Shown here: positions 49,074-58,834 of the stretch, in pieces | How the letters are laid out: every line of letters begins with the position of its first letter | How positions within the stretch are numbered: position 1 is the stretch's first letter | From: Sorangium cellulosum | GTDB taxonomy: Bacteria > Myxococcota_A > Polyangia > Polyangiales > Polyangiaceae | DNA: 64,000 nt | Reading direction: 5' to 3' | Assembly: GCF_002950945.1 (NCBI RefSeq) | Contig: NZ_CP012673.1 | Span: 1 to 64,000 of the forward strand | The notes under the pieces: generated by a model | What the model was told of the DNA's origin: nothing | Seen by the model: only the letters and a program-made list of their open reading frames with translations | Databases searched by the model: none | Translations under genes and position numbers: made by a program

Positions 49074-50081
49074 GTGCTGTCGCCCGACGTCCGCTTCGAG
49101 GGGTTCACCGCGACCGACTGGGTCCGTGTGCTGTCGCTGTTCCGGCCCCGGCGCACGGCCGGCAGCGCGCGCGACGCGGGCGACGGAGGAAAGCCGCGCG
49201 GCGGCGTGGTCGCGGTCCGCGCGGGCGGCAAGCTGAGGAAGCTCGTGCACACGGACGCGGGCCGGCTCCGGATCGACGAGGGGCCGCGCGCCGCGCCCAT
49301 CTCCGCGGAGGAGCTCGCCGCGCGCCACCACGCGAGCTGGGCCGCCGTGCTCGAGGCGGGCAGCCTCGAGGCGATCGTGGAGCGGTTCGGGGCGCGGGTG
49401 CGGCGCGGCGACGACCTCATCGCGCAGTCGATCCTGCTCCTGCAGCTCGCGCGCGAGGAGCACCTCGCCGGGAGGATCGATCTCTGGCCGGCGCGGCTGC
49501 GCGGCGTGCCGATCCCGTCGCCCGGCGTCGTGCGCGGCACGCTGGAGTCGCTGGCGGGGGTCGGCAAGACGGTGGTGGTCGGCCTCTTCGAGGGCGGGGA
49601 GCTCTGGACGAGCGTGGCGCTCCGCCGCGACGCGCGCGGGATCAACCTGATCCTCGGGCCGGACGAGGTGCGGGAGGACATGGGGCTGCTCGCCGGCGAC
49701 TGGCGCCGCGACTACCGCCACCTCTCGCGCGCGATCGAGGAGCGGGCAGGGGAGCTGTCGCTCGGGTGCTTCGCGGAGGCGGAGACGATCCGCAAGCTCG
49801 AGGTCGATCCGAGCCCGGGCGCCTGGGCGCGCGCCGTGGCGGTGCGGGACGTGATCCTCGCGCCGGTGCCGGCCGCGCTCGCCATCCCGCTCGGGATCGA
49901 CGCGGGGCGCGCGGCGCTCGCCGCCCTCCGGTCGATCGCGGAGCGGATCGATCCCATGGGGGTCGTGGGGCCCGCGGTGCGGGCGGTGCTCGAGCGGGCC
50001 GGGACCGACAGCGACATGGCCGCGATGCTGCCGTTCCACCCGCTGGAGCTCCTGCGCAAGCTGCTCAGCCGGGAGCGCTGA
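49074..50081 (+). CDS. Protein of unknown function
   Basis: 335 residues with a GTG start, 77 bases after the previous unknown gene. The N-terminus (DVRFEGFTATDWVRVLSLFRP) resembles the opening of many myxobacterial regulatory proteins, but no known domain is clear. The middle has mixed alpha/beta segments (TVVVGLFEGGELWTSVALRR). No membrane or export signal. The function cannot be guessed from the sequence; adjacency to the previous gene suggests a two-gene unit. Confidence 0.7.
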   Translation: MLSPDVRFEGFTATDWVRVLSLFRPRRTAGSARDAGDGGKPRGGVVAVRAGGKLRKLVHTDAGRLRIDEGPRAAPISAEELAARHHASWAAVLEAGSLEAIVERFGARVRRGDDLIAQSILLLQLAREEHLAGRIDLWPARLRGVPIPSPGVVRGTLESLAGVGKTVVVGLFEGGELWTSVALRRDARGINLILGPDEVREDMGLLAGDWRRDYRHLSRAIEERAGELSLGCFAEAETIRKLEVDPSPGAWARAVAVRDVILAPVPAALAIPLGIDAGRAALAALRSIAERIDPMGVVGPAVRAVLERAGTDSDMAAMLPFHPLELLRKLLSRER

Positions 50082-50134
50082 CCGGGCGCGGCAGCGCGGC
50101 GCGCCGGGTCGAGCGCGCGCGGCGCGCCGGCGGG

Positions 50135-51397
50135 TCAGGGGTGCGCGGTGCTCGAGTCGCCGCCCTGGACCGCGGGCGCGAGCTGGAACCGGCGCTCCTC
50201 GCAGGCATAGGCGGTCGGGGTCAGCTCGATCACGGTGTGCAGCGGGATCGGCAGCGTCGGGCACGAGGGCGCCGGGCGGTCCACGAGGTAGGCGTACAGC
50301 GCGCGCAGCACCGCCTGGTGGCCGATCACGAGCACGGGCGAGCGCTGGCGCTCGAGCTGGATGATCAGCGGGTCGAGCCGCTGGATGACGTCCTCGTACG
50401 ACTCGCCGCGCGGGTAGCGGTAGCGGAACTTGTCGGCCGCGCGCGCGTGGAAGACCTCGGGCATCTTCTGGCGGATCTCCTCGTAGGTCATGCCCTCGCA
50501 GACGCCGGCGTCGATCTCGTCGAGGGCGCGCCAGGCGACGTGGTTCTGCGTGATCGGGCGCGCGGTCTGGATCGTGCGGCGCAGGGTGCTCGTCCAGACG
50601 TTGACGTGCTCGTCGCCGGCCCGCTCGCGGATGAAGACGGAGAGGTTCTTCGCGTACTCGTCGCCGCGCGCGCTGAGATCCGAGTCGCCGCCGAGCAGGC
50701 CCTTCTCGTTGAACACGCTCTCGCCGTGGCGGGTGAGCCAGATCGGGTGCGGCGTGAGGTGCATGTTCATCAAGAGCGGGACGAGGCGCGCCGGCAGGTA
50801 GCCGTGGATGCGGTTCAGCACGACCTGGCGGCCGACGTCGATGATCTTGATGTAGCTGCGCTCCGGCTCGCCGAGCGGCTCGTAGGCGCGGGCGTAGTGC
50901 GCGATGCGGGCGCGGAAATCGCGGAGCGCGGCCTCGGGGTCGACCCCCTGGTAGTCCGGCGAGCGGAGCTTCGTCTCGCGGACGTTGGTCTCGATGATCG
51001 ACTCGTCGTTGCAGATCGACTCGATGAAGACGACCGGGAAGCCGTGCGCCTGGCAGCGCTCGGTGACGAGGTTCCTGCGGGCGCGGGTGCTGTTCGTGGC
51101 GTCGTAGATCGCCACCTCGCCGCCCGAGCTGAGCCAGCCGAGGAGGTCGTCGAGCGCCGTCATCGCCATGCCGAGCAGCGCTTGCCGGCCCTCGCTGTTG
51201 TCCGGGTCGAAGAACTGGTGCGGCTGCGCGGTGCCGAGGTGCGCGCGGCGGTAGTTGCCGACGTTGAAGAGCCGCGTGGGGTGGCCGAGCCACGAGAGGT
51301 ACCGCGCGATCTTGCGGGCTATCGAGGTCTTCCCGCGCGCGGGCAGGCCCACCATGGCGAGGACGATCGGCGACGAGTCGCGCGCGAGCGAGACCAT
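50135..51397 (-). CDS. Bifunctional 6-phosphofructo-2-kinase / fructose-2,6-bisphosphatase homologue
   Basis: 420 residues. The N-terminal half is a P-loop kinase (GLPARGKTSIARKIARYL, YDATNSTRARR, DPEAALRDFRARI), and the C-terminal half is a histidine phosphatase (LTRHGESVFN, TSTLRRTIQTA, LDEIDAGVCEGMTYEEI, VIGHQAVLR). The two-domain order and the long conserved stretches match the eukaryotic PFKFB enzymes closely. It would make and destroy fructose-2,6-bisphosphate, a eukaryotic regulator of glycolysis. Catalytic residues are in place in both halves. It begins nine bases after the pgeF stop, likely cotranscribed. In bacteria such genes are uncommon; whether the effector is used here is open. 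Confidence 0.9.
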   Translation of the reverse strand: MVSLARDSSPIVLAMVGLPARGKTSIARKIARYLSWLGHPTRLFNVGNYRRAHLGTAQPHQFFDPDNSEGRQALLGMAMTALDDLLGWLSSGGEVAIYDATNSTRARRNLVTERCQAHGFPVVFIESICNDESIIETNVRETKLRSPDYQGVDPEAALRDFRARIAHYARAYEPLGEPERSYIKIIDVGRQVVLNRIHGYLPARLVPLLMNMHLTPHPIWLTRHGESVFNEKGLLGGDSDLSARGDEYAKNLSVFIRERAGDEHVNVWTSTLRRTIQTARPITQNHVAWRALDEIDAGVCEGMTYEEIRQKMPEVFHARAADKFRYRYPRGESYEDVIQRLDPLIIQLERQRSPVLVIGHQAVLRALYAYLVDRPAPSCPTLPIPLHTVIELTPTAYACEERRFQLAPAVQGGDSSTAHP

Positions 51398-51406
51398 GAA
51401 GGCGTT

Positions 51407-52267
51407 CTAGCTGATGACGGTACGGCCGGCGACGATCGCGGAGAGGAGCCGGCCGCTCCGCTGTCCGTCGCGCCGGTAAGAGAAGAAGCGGGCAGGGTCA
51501 CACGTGGTGCACCCCCGGACGTCATCGACCGCGTCGCGGCCGAGGCCGGCTTCGGCGAGCTGGGCCCTGAGGATGCGCCGGATGTCGGCGCGCGGGCGCG
51601 GGCCGGAGGCGCCGCGGACGATGGCGGCGCCGCCGGCGCTGGAGCAGGCGGCGAGGTCGGCGGCGACCTCCTCGCCGATCTCGAAGCAGCAGGCCTCGAT
51701 GTGCGGGCCGATCGCCGCGACGAGCTCCGCGCCGGGGCCGGCGAGCGACCTGAGCGCGCGGACGGCCTCGACGACGACCCGGAGCACGGTGCCACGCCAG
51801 CCGCTGTGCACCGCGGCGACGGCGCCGCTCCGGCGATCCGCGACGAGGATCGGGGCGCAGTCGGCGCTGCGGACGCCGCAGCCGACGCCGGTCGCGCGCG
51901 ACAGGGTGATGTCCCCCACCTCGCGGACCACGTCGTCGCGATCCTCGTCGCCGGCGAGCACCCGCGCCGCGACGCCGTGGACCTGGCTGAGGTAGTAGAG
52001 CCGCGCGGCCGGGATGCCGAGGCGCCGCGCGGCGCGCTCCAGGTTCTGCCGCACGGCGGCGGGGTCGTCGCCGAGGGCGACGGCGAAGCTGAGGGTGTCC
52101 CACGGGGGGGCGCTGACGCCGCCGCGCCGGGTGAAGAAGGCGTGCGAGAAGCCGGCGGCGGCGAGCAGCGGGCTCTCGAGCGCCTCGGCCGCCTCCCCGG
52201 GATCGTGCAGTTTTGCGGTCATTTTTGCTGTCGCGGCAGGATCCGATGCGTCCGCTGCTTCGGTCAT
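51407..52267 (-). CDS. pgeF: Polyphenol-oxidase-fold protein PgeF (YfiH/YlmD family)
   Basis: 286 residues from the ATG at 52267; an alternative ATG at 52222 would remove 15 residues, and neither has a strong ribosome site. The family signatures are FTRRGGVS, LSQVHG, SADCAPILVAD, AAVHSGWRGT and GPHIEACCFEIGEEV, with Cys and His residues that form the metal site. Known members act on purine nucleosides and prevent mis-incorporation in peptidoglycan precursors; older records call them laccases. Its gene directly precedes the PFK-2 homologue and is divergent from a kinase gene only 42 bases away. Confidence 0.9.
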   Translation of the reverse strand: MTEAADASDPAATAKMTAKLHDPGEAAEALESPLLAAAGFSHAFFTRRGGVSAPPWDTLSFAVALGDDPAAVRQNLERAARRLGIPAARLYYLSQVHGVAARVLAGDEDRDDVVREVGDITLSRATGVGCGVRSADCAPILVADRRSGAVAAVHSGWRGTVLRVVVEAVRALRSLAGPGAELVAAIGPHIEACCFEIGEEVAADLAACSSAGGAAIVRGASGPRPRADIRRILRAQLAEAGLGRDAVDDVRGCTTCDPARFFSYRRDGQRSGRLLSAIVAGRTVIS

Positions 52268-52309
52268 AGACGATACGGGTGGGTTGCGTGGTATTTTCCC
52301 GCTCCACGC

Positions 52310-53512
<1,203 letters not shown>

Positions 53513-53632
53513 TCCTGCCCGGAGCGCCGCCGGATCGCGGCGTGCCTCCGCGGGCGTGCTAGCGTCGCCGCTCCGGCGCGCCGGGCGCTCTGGATGCGCA
53601 TCGCGGGCGCCAGCGTTCATGGGGACGGCGCC

Positions 53633-56560
53633 ATGGCCTCGGAGCAATCAGGGAACCCTGGGGGAAACGAGAACGATCCGGCCGGGAAGGTCGGCCCGCC
53701 GCAGCACGAGGCGGAGCCGCCGGCGCGGTGGTCCGGAACGCCGGGGCGAGAGAGCGAGCCGCCGGCGCGAGCGAGCGCGGCGGCGCGGCCAGCGAGCGCG
53801 CCGCACATCGCGGGTGCGCCGCGGCCAGCGAGCGCGCCGCACATCGCGGAGGCGGCGCGGCCAGCGAGCGCGCCGCACATCGCGGAGGTGGCGCGGCCAG
53901 CGAGCGCGCCGCACATCGCGGGGGCGCCGCGGCGCGAGAGCGCGCCGCACATCGCGGGCGCGCCGCCGCACATCGCGGGGGCGCCGCAACCGCCGGACGG
54001 CGCGGCCGATCCGGGGAGGCGCGCCAGGATCGCGACCTGGGCGAAACGCATCGGGATCGCGCTCGCGGCGCTGCTCGTCCTCGCCGCCGTCGCGGTTGTG
54101 CTCGTCGTCCAGCACTACGAGGCCGATCTCCCCTCCACCGTCGAGCTCAAGGACTACCGGCCCCCGCAGGTGACGCGCATCCTGGCGCGCGACGGGACCC
54201 GCCTCGGCGAGCTCTTCACGGAGCGGCGCACCGTCGTGCGCATCGGCGAGATCCCGAACCAGGTGAAGCTGGCCGCGCTCGCCGCCGAGGACGCGGGCTT
54301 CTACGAGCACGCAGGGCTGAACTACCTCGGCATGCTCCGCGCGCTCGCGGTGAACCTCCGGTCGACCCAGACCCGGCAAGGGGCGAGCACGATCACCCAG
54401 CAGGTCGTGAAGAACGTCCTGCTCACGCCCGACCGGACCTATCGCCGCAAGGCGCGCGAGATCATCCTCGCCCGCAAGATCGAGCAGGAGCTCACGAAGG
54501 ACGAGATCCTGGAGCTCTACCTCAACAAGATTTACTTCGGCCACGGCCGCTACGGGGTCGAGGAGGCGAGCCGGTACTACTTCGGCAAGAGCGTGCGCGA
54601 CGTGACGCTCGCCGAGGCGGCGCTGCTCGTCGCCGTCGTGAAGGGGCCGTCGGTGTACTCGCCCCGGGTGAACCTCGAGCGCGCGGTCGCGCGGCGCGCC
54701 TTCGTGCTCGATCAGATGCAGAGGAAGGGCTTCGCGGACGAGGTCCAGGTCGAGCAGGCCAAGCGGGAGCCGGTGGTGCTCGCCATCGAGACCGAGACGC
54801 TCGCGGAGCTCGCGCCCGAGGTGGTCGGCGAGGCGCAGCGCATGCTGCGCGAGATCGTCGGGCCGGCCGCGCAGCTCGGCGGCTACACGATCACGACCAC
54901 GATCGAACCGGCGATGCAGGCCGCGGCGCGCGCGGCCGTCCGCAAGAACCTCGACGCGTACGCGAAGCGGCACAAGCTGCTCGGGCCGCTCGCGCGGACC
55001 AAGAAGGAGCCGCCGCCGTTCGATGGGACGCCGAGCGGCCACAAGGTGTTCCGCGGGGTCGTCACCGGCGCGGACGACGCGCGGGGGACGCTGGCGGTGC
55101 GGGTCGGCTCGCTGCACGGCACGGTCTCCCTCCGCGGCGCGGAGCGGTACAACCCGAGCGGGCTCGCGCCGAGCAAGTTCGCCGAGGTGAACAAGGTGGT
55201 GCGCGTCAGCTTGATCGGCCCCGCGCCGGAGCCCGTCGTCGAGGCGGTCACGCCGGGGCAAGACGAGGACGAGGCCGCCGCCGGCGAGGCGGCGAAGCGC
55301 GCCGCGGCCGGCGCGGCGAAGCCCGTGGCGCCGGTGCCGCTGCGGCTCGAGCTCGGGCCGGAGGGGGCGCTCGTCGCGATCGACGTGCGGACGCGCGAGA
55401 TCGTCGCGCTCGTCGGCAGCTACGAGGCGGTGCGCGGCGGGCTCGACCGGGCGACGTACGCGCGGCGGCAGCCGGGATCGACGTTCAAGGCGTTCGTCTA
55501 CGGCTACGGGATCCACGCGCGCACGCTGACGCCGGCGACGATCCTCGAGACCAACCCGCTCGCCGTCGCCGGGTACAAGCCGCAAAACCACGACGAGAGC
55601 GAGGGGCGGTCGCCGGCGCGGCTGCGCGAGGCGGTGGCGCACAGCGTGAACGTGGCCGCGGTGTCGGCGCTGTCGCGCGTCGGCGCCTCGAACGTGGTCG
55701 CGTTCGCGAACGCGCTCGGGATCCAGTCGAAGCTCGGCGCGGACCTGTCGCTCGCGCTCGGCTCCTACGAGGTGACGCCGCGCGAGATGGCGGCCGCGTA
55801 CGCGAGCATCGCCGCGGGCGGCGTGCACGAGCAGCCGGTCCTGATCACGAAGATCGTGGGCCCCGACGGGGCGGAGCTCCCGCTGCCGCGGCGCCCGCCC
55901 GCGCACCGCGTGATGGAGGAGGCAGAGGCCTACGTGCTCACGAGCGTGCTGACCTCCGTCGTGCAGAGCGGGACCGCCAAGCAGGCGCGCTCGCTCGGGC
56001 GGCCGATCGCCGGCAAGACGGGGACGACGAACCAGTCGAAGGACACCTGGTTCGTCGGCTACTCGACCGACATCGCCTGCGCGGTGTGGACCGGCTACGA
56101 CGACGCCGCGCCGCTCGGCGCGGGCGAGGCGGGCGCGACGGCGGCGCTGCCCGCGTTCGTGGAGTTCATGAAGCAGGCGCACGCGAAGCGACCCGCGGCC
56201 GACTTCCCCGTGCCGAACGGGATCGTGCGCGTGAAGATCGATCCGCAGACGGGCCTGCTCGCGCGCGAGGGGCAGGAAGACGCGATCGAAGAGGTGTTCG
56301 TCGCCGGCACGGAGCCGGCCGAGGAAGCGCCGGTCCCCGAGGCGGACGCGGGCGCGGAAGGCGCCGACGCGGGGGCGCCGGAAGAGCTTCCGGGCGCCGC
56401 GGGAGCGGCAGCGCCGGGCGAGAAGGCCGCCGAGCCGGCGCAGCCCGGGGCAGCCCCGGCGCCAGCCGAGCCGGAGCACGCGCCGGAGCCGGGGACGCTG
56501 CCGGCCCCGGAGCCGGGGACGCTGCCGGCCGCCGGCGAGATGGCGCCGCCGCCGTTCTGA
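53633..56560 (+). CDS. Class A penicillin-binding protein (PBP1A type) with repetitive cytoplasmic tail
   Basis: 975 residues from ATG 53633; an in-frame ATG at 53594 is possible. A tail of about 120 residues carries tandem 12-residue repeats (ASAPHIAxA type). A transmembrane helix (IGIALAALLVLAAVAVVLVV) is followed by a GT51 glycosyltransferase (AAEDAGFYEHAGLNYLGM, STITQQVVKNVLL, LYLNKIYFGHGRYGVEEA) and a transpeptidase with STFK in QPGSTFKAFVYG, SVN and KTGTTNQSKDTW. A Pro/Ala/Glu-rich tail ends the protein. It polymerises and crosslinks peptidoglycan at the inner membrane. A membrane kinase gene just upstream could phosphorylate the tail; this is inference. Confidence 0.95.
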   Translation: MASEQSGNPGGNENDPAGKVGPPQHEAEPPARWSGTPGRESEPPARASAAARPASAPHIAGAPRPASAPHIAEAARPASAPHIAEVARPASAPHIAGAPRRESAPHIAGAPPHIAGAPQPPDGAADPGRRARIATWAKRIGIALAALLVLAAVAVVLVVQHYEADLPSTVELKDYRPPQVTRILARDGTRLGELFTERRTVVRIGEIPNQVKLAALAAEDAGFYEHAGLNYLGMLRALAVNLRSTQTRQGASTITQQVVKNVLLTPDRTYRRKAREIILARKIEQELTKDEILELYLNKIYFGHGRYGVEEASRYYFGKSVRDVTLAEAALLVAVVKGPSVYSPRVNLERAVARRAFVLDQMQRKGFADEVQVEQAKREPVVLAIETETLAELAPEVVGEAQRMLREIVGPAAQLGGYTITTTIEPAMQAAARAAVRKNLDAYAKRHKLLGPLARTKKEPPPFDGTPSGHKVFRGVVTGADDARGTLAVRVGSLHGTVSLRGAERYNPSGLAPSKFAEVNKVVRVSLIGPAPEPVVEAVTPGQDEDEAAAGEAAKRAAAGAAKPVAPVPLRLELGPEGALVAIDVRTREIVALVGSYEAVRGGLDRATYARRQPGSTFKAFVYGYGIHARTLTPATILETNPLAVAGYKPQNHDESEGRSPARLREAVAHSVNVAAVSALSRVGASNVVAFANALGIQSKLGADLSLALGSYEVTPREMAAAYASIAAGGVHEQPVLITKIVGPDGAELPLPRRPPAHRVMEEAEAYVLTSVLTSVVQSGTAKQARSLGRPIAGKTGTTNQSKDTWFVGYSTDIACAVWTGYDDAAPLGAGEAGATAALPAFVEFMKQAHAKRPAADFPVPNGIVRVKIDPQTGLLAREGQEDAIEEVFVAGTEPAEEAPVPEADAGAEGADAGAPEELPGAAGAAAPGEKAAEPAQPGAAPAPAEPEHAPEPGTLPAPEPGTLPAAGEMAPPPF
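53785..53990 (+). repeat. Tandem 36-bp repeats inside the PBP gene
   Basis: Copies beginning GCGGCCAGCGAGCGCGCCGC start at 53785, 53821, 53857 and 53893, an exact 36-base period. Two degenerate shorter copies follow to about 53990. They encode ARPASAPHIAxx blocks, in frame, so copy-number change keeps the protein intact. Confidence 0.8.
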
Positions 56561-56613
56561 GCGGCGGCGGCGGCGACCGCTGGTCTGAGCGGCGGCGGCG
56601 CGCCCGCCGGCGC

Positions 56614-57927
56614 TCAGCCCGGGACGCCCGCGCGGCGCGGCGCGGCGGCGCCGCCGGGCTCGGGGAACGGACCCGTGACGGCCAGGGTGAGGCCGTCTTC
56701 CTGCATGTTCACGAAGAGCGCCTTGCCGTCGGGCGAGAAGCACACGCCCGTGAGCTCGCTCGTGCTCCGCGCGTTGCGCGCGATGTCGTAGACCTTCCCG
56801 TCCACCGTCAGGCCCCGGATGAAGTCCTCCCGGTAGCCGTCCTCCACCATCACGACGTCCCCCCACGGAGCGACGGTGAGGTTGTCGGGCGAGTCGAGCT
56901 CGTCCCGGTCCGTCGACTGCGCGACGAGCTCGAGCGTGCCGCCGTCGCCCGCGGGGAGCAGGCGGAAGATCTGCCCGGCGCTGGCCGGGCCGCCGACGGT
57001 CGCGCAGAGGTACACGGCGCCGTTCGAGGAGCAGATGCCCTCGCCGCGCCGGATGACGGCGGCGCCCCGGGCCTGGGCCTGCTTGCGGACCGTGTCGTCC
57101 TTCGGGTCGGGATCGTCGATGTCCACCCACGCGATCTCGCGCGGGGCCGCGAAGGCCCAGGCCGACGTGTCGAGGCGCGGGTGCCCGACGACGCTGAGCG
57201 CCTGGAGCTTGCCCTGGAACGGCGCGGCGGGGTCCGCGGGCTTGAAGCGGTAGAAGCAGCCGTCCGCGCGATCCTCGGTGAGGTAGGCGATGTGCGTCGC
57301 GCCGTCGACGACCGCGGCCTCGTGGTAGAAGCGGCCGTAGCCCGAGAGGCGCCGCGGCGCCTCCACCGCCGACGCGGTCGCCGAGCACAGGAAGACGTAG
57401 CCGTGGCGGTCGTCGACGTTCTCCTCGCAGGAGAGCCAGCCCCAGGGGCTCACGCCGCCCGCGCAGTTCACGTTCGTGCCGGCGAGCACCAGGTTGCTCG
57501 AGACGCGCGCGAACGTGGACGCGTCGAGCACGAGCCGCGTGACGCCGCCCATGCTCGCCGCGTCGTAGGCCTCCGCCGGCGCGCGCTGGCCGGATTTGTA
57601 AGGACCCTTTGCTTTGTCGCCGGGCGAGACCTCGTGGTTCCTGAGCAGGACGAACGTGCCGCTCGGACCCGGAAAGCAGCCCATGCCGTCGGGGCGGCCC
57701 GGCACCCGGTAGCCGTCATCCATGCCGCCGCCGGCGCGCTCGAGGATCCGGTACGTGAAGCCCGCGGGCAGGTCGAGGATGCCCGCAGGATCCGGCTCGA
57801 GGGGACCGAGGCGGCCGGGGGCCCGCGATCGCGTCCTCCGCGCGAAAATCATGGAGAGCGGCAGGGCCAGCGCCGCCGCCGCCCCGCCGATGTGCAGGAA
57901 CGATCGCCTCGGAATGCGCCGCACCAT
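56614..57927 (-). CDS. PhoX-like (DUF839) protein with Tat signal
   Basis: 437 residues. The N-terminus RRIPRRSFLHIGGAAAALAL is a twin-arginine-type signal, implying folded export, perhaps with a bound metal cofactor. The body follows the PhoX/DUF839 pattern with beta-propeller-like blades: GCFPGPSGTFVLLRNHEVS, GWLSCEENV, SSNGAVYLCATVGGP, SPDNLTVAPWGDVVMVEDG and CFSPDGKALFVNMQ. PhoX enzymes are calcium-iron alkaline phosphatases; homologues of this length may have other roles, so enzyme activity is not assigned. It is at the downstream end of a minus-strand run. Confidence 0.85.
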   Translation of the reverse strand: MVRRIPRRSFLHIGGAAAALALPLSMIFARRTRSRAPGRLGPLEPDPAGILDLPAGFTYRILERAGGGMDDGYRVPGRPDGMGCFPGPSGTFVLLRNHEVSPGDKAKGPYKSGQRAPAEAYDAASMGGVTRLVLDASTFARVSSNLVLAGTNVNCAGGVSPWGWLSCEENVDDRHGYVFLCSATASAVEAPRRLSGYGRFYHEAAVVDGATHIAYLTEDRADGCFYRFKPADPAAPFQGKLQALSVVGHPRLDTSAWAFAAPREIAWVDIDDPDPKDDTVRKQAQARGAAVIRRGEGICSSNGAVYLCATVGGPASAGQIFRLLPAGDGGTLELVAQSTDRDELDSPDNLTVAPWGDVVMVEDGYREDFIRGLTVDGKVYDIARNARSTSELTGVCFSPDGKALFVNMQEDGLTLAVTGPFPEPGGAAAPRRAGVPG

Positions 57928-58028
57928 GGGAACTACCTAGGGTAGGGCGCCCCCTCGCGAAAGCCACCGAGATGGCGCGCCGCAGGGCGGACGTTGCGCG
58001 CCGCACGCCCGACGGCGCGGACCCTCCG

Positions 58029-58748
58029 TCAAGGCGTGGGCGCCGGGACCTGCTCGCCGTCGCGGCGCTGCTCCACCTGGTCTCCGTCGGGGACGACACG
58101 GACGAGGGCCTTCGAGGACGCGCGCGCGACGAGGCGCCGCAGGAGCTGCTTGGCGCCGATCGCACCGCCAGCGCCCACCGCGAAGACGAGCGGCGCGGCG
58201 GCGCCGCCCGTCACCGCGACGAGGCCCGCCGCGAGCAGCACGCCGGCGCCCGTCGCCACCGCGCCGGTCGAGGCCTCCTGGGCCGTGTGCACGAGCGCCT
58301 GCTGCTTCGTCATCTCGCCGCGCTGGTAGGCGGTGAGCCCCGCGTACGCGCCGAACGCGCCGTCGACGACGAACCCGATCCCGGCCGCCTTGCCGGCGCC
58401 CTTCAGCACCTCCCGGCCCGCGGCCTTCATCACCTCGCGGGTGAGCGTCCGGGCCGCGGCCGCCGGAGCCCCCTCGGCGAGCGCCGCCTGGCCCACCTGC
58501 CGCGCCGCCTCCGTGATGCCGAGCGCGCCCGCCTGTGCTCCACCCTCGTGCGCCAGCGAGAGGCCCGGCGCGAGCGCGTCGACCACCGCGGTGGTGTTGT
58601 CGACCAGCACGCGCCGCAGGCCCTCCCGCGCGCCCTCCTCGAGCAGCCCCTTGCCGGCCTCGGCGAACAGCGCCTCCGCCGACCCACGGACGGCGACGGC
58701 GCCGCTCCCTGCCACCGAACCCAGGATCTTGTTTCGCAGCGAGCTCAT
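58029..58748 (-). CDS. Ala/Gly-rich hydrophobic protein of unknown function
   Basis: 239 residues with an excellent GGAGGTCGAG ribosome site before ATG 58748, which sets the start; the longer frame upstream is a shadow. Alternating small residues form glycine-zipper-like hydrophobic stretches (GVLLAAGLVAVTGGAAAPLV, about 170-205) with helices containing AREGLRRVLV. Such profiles occur in membrane-inserting or pore-associated domains, but no named family is recognised. It lies 86 bases downstream of the PEGA/TPR-like gene. Confidence 0.72.
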   Translation of the reverse strand: MSSLRNKILGSVAGSGAVAVRGSAEALFAEAGKGLLEEGAREGLRRVLVDNTTAVVDALAPGLSLAHEGGAQAGALGITEAARQVGQAALAEGAPAAAARTLTREVMKAAGREVLKGAGKAAGIGFVVDGAFGAYAGLTAYQRGEMTKQQALVHTAQEASTGAVATGAGVLLAAGLVAVTGGAAAPLVFAVGAGGAIGAKQLLRRLVARASSKALVRVVPDGDQVEQRRDGEQVPAPTP

Positions 58749-58834
58749 CTCGACCTCCGCCGTGTTCGCGACGCCTCCCAGGGGGTAGCGCTCCAGGCTG
58801 GAAAAACAAGCTCGACCACGCCCGTGCGCCGGCG

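Noticed and set aside
49766..52309. Long upstream extension of the 52310 kinase frame
   Set aside because: It crosses two real minus-strand genes (PFK-2 homologue and PgeF) and lacks a start with support; the kinase begins at 52310.
53785..53990. Possible CRISPR array because of a regular 36-bp period
   Set aside because: Units are contiguous without spacers and encode in-frame peptide repeats in a PBP.
53728..57945. A 1405-codon plus-strand open frame over the PBP gene and beyond
   Set aside because: It is out of frame with the PBP gene, which has catalytic motifs; its composition is low-complexity.
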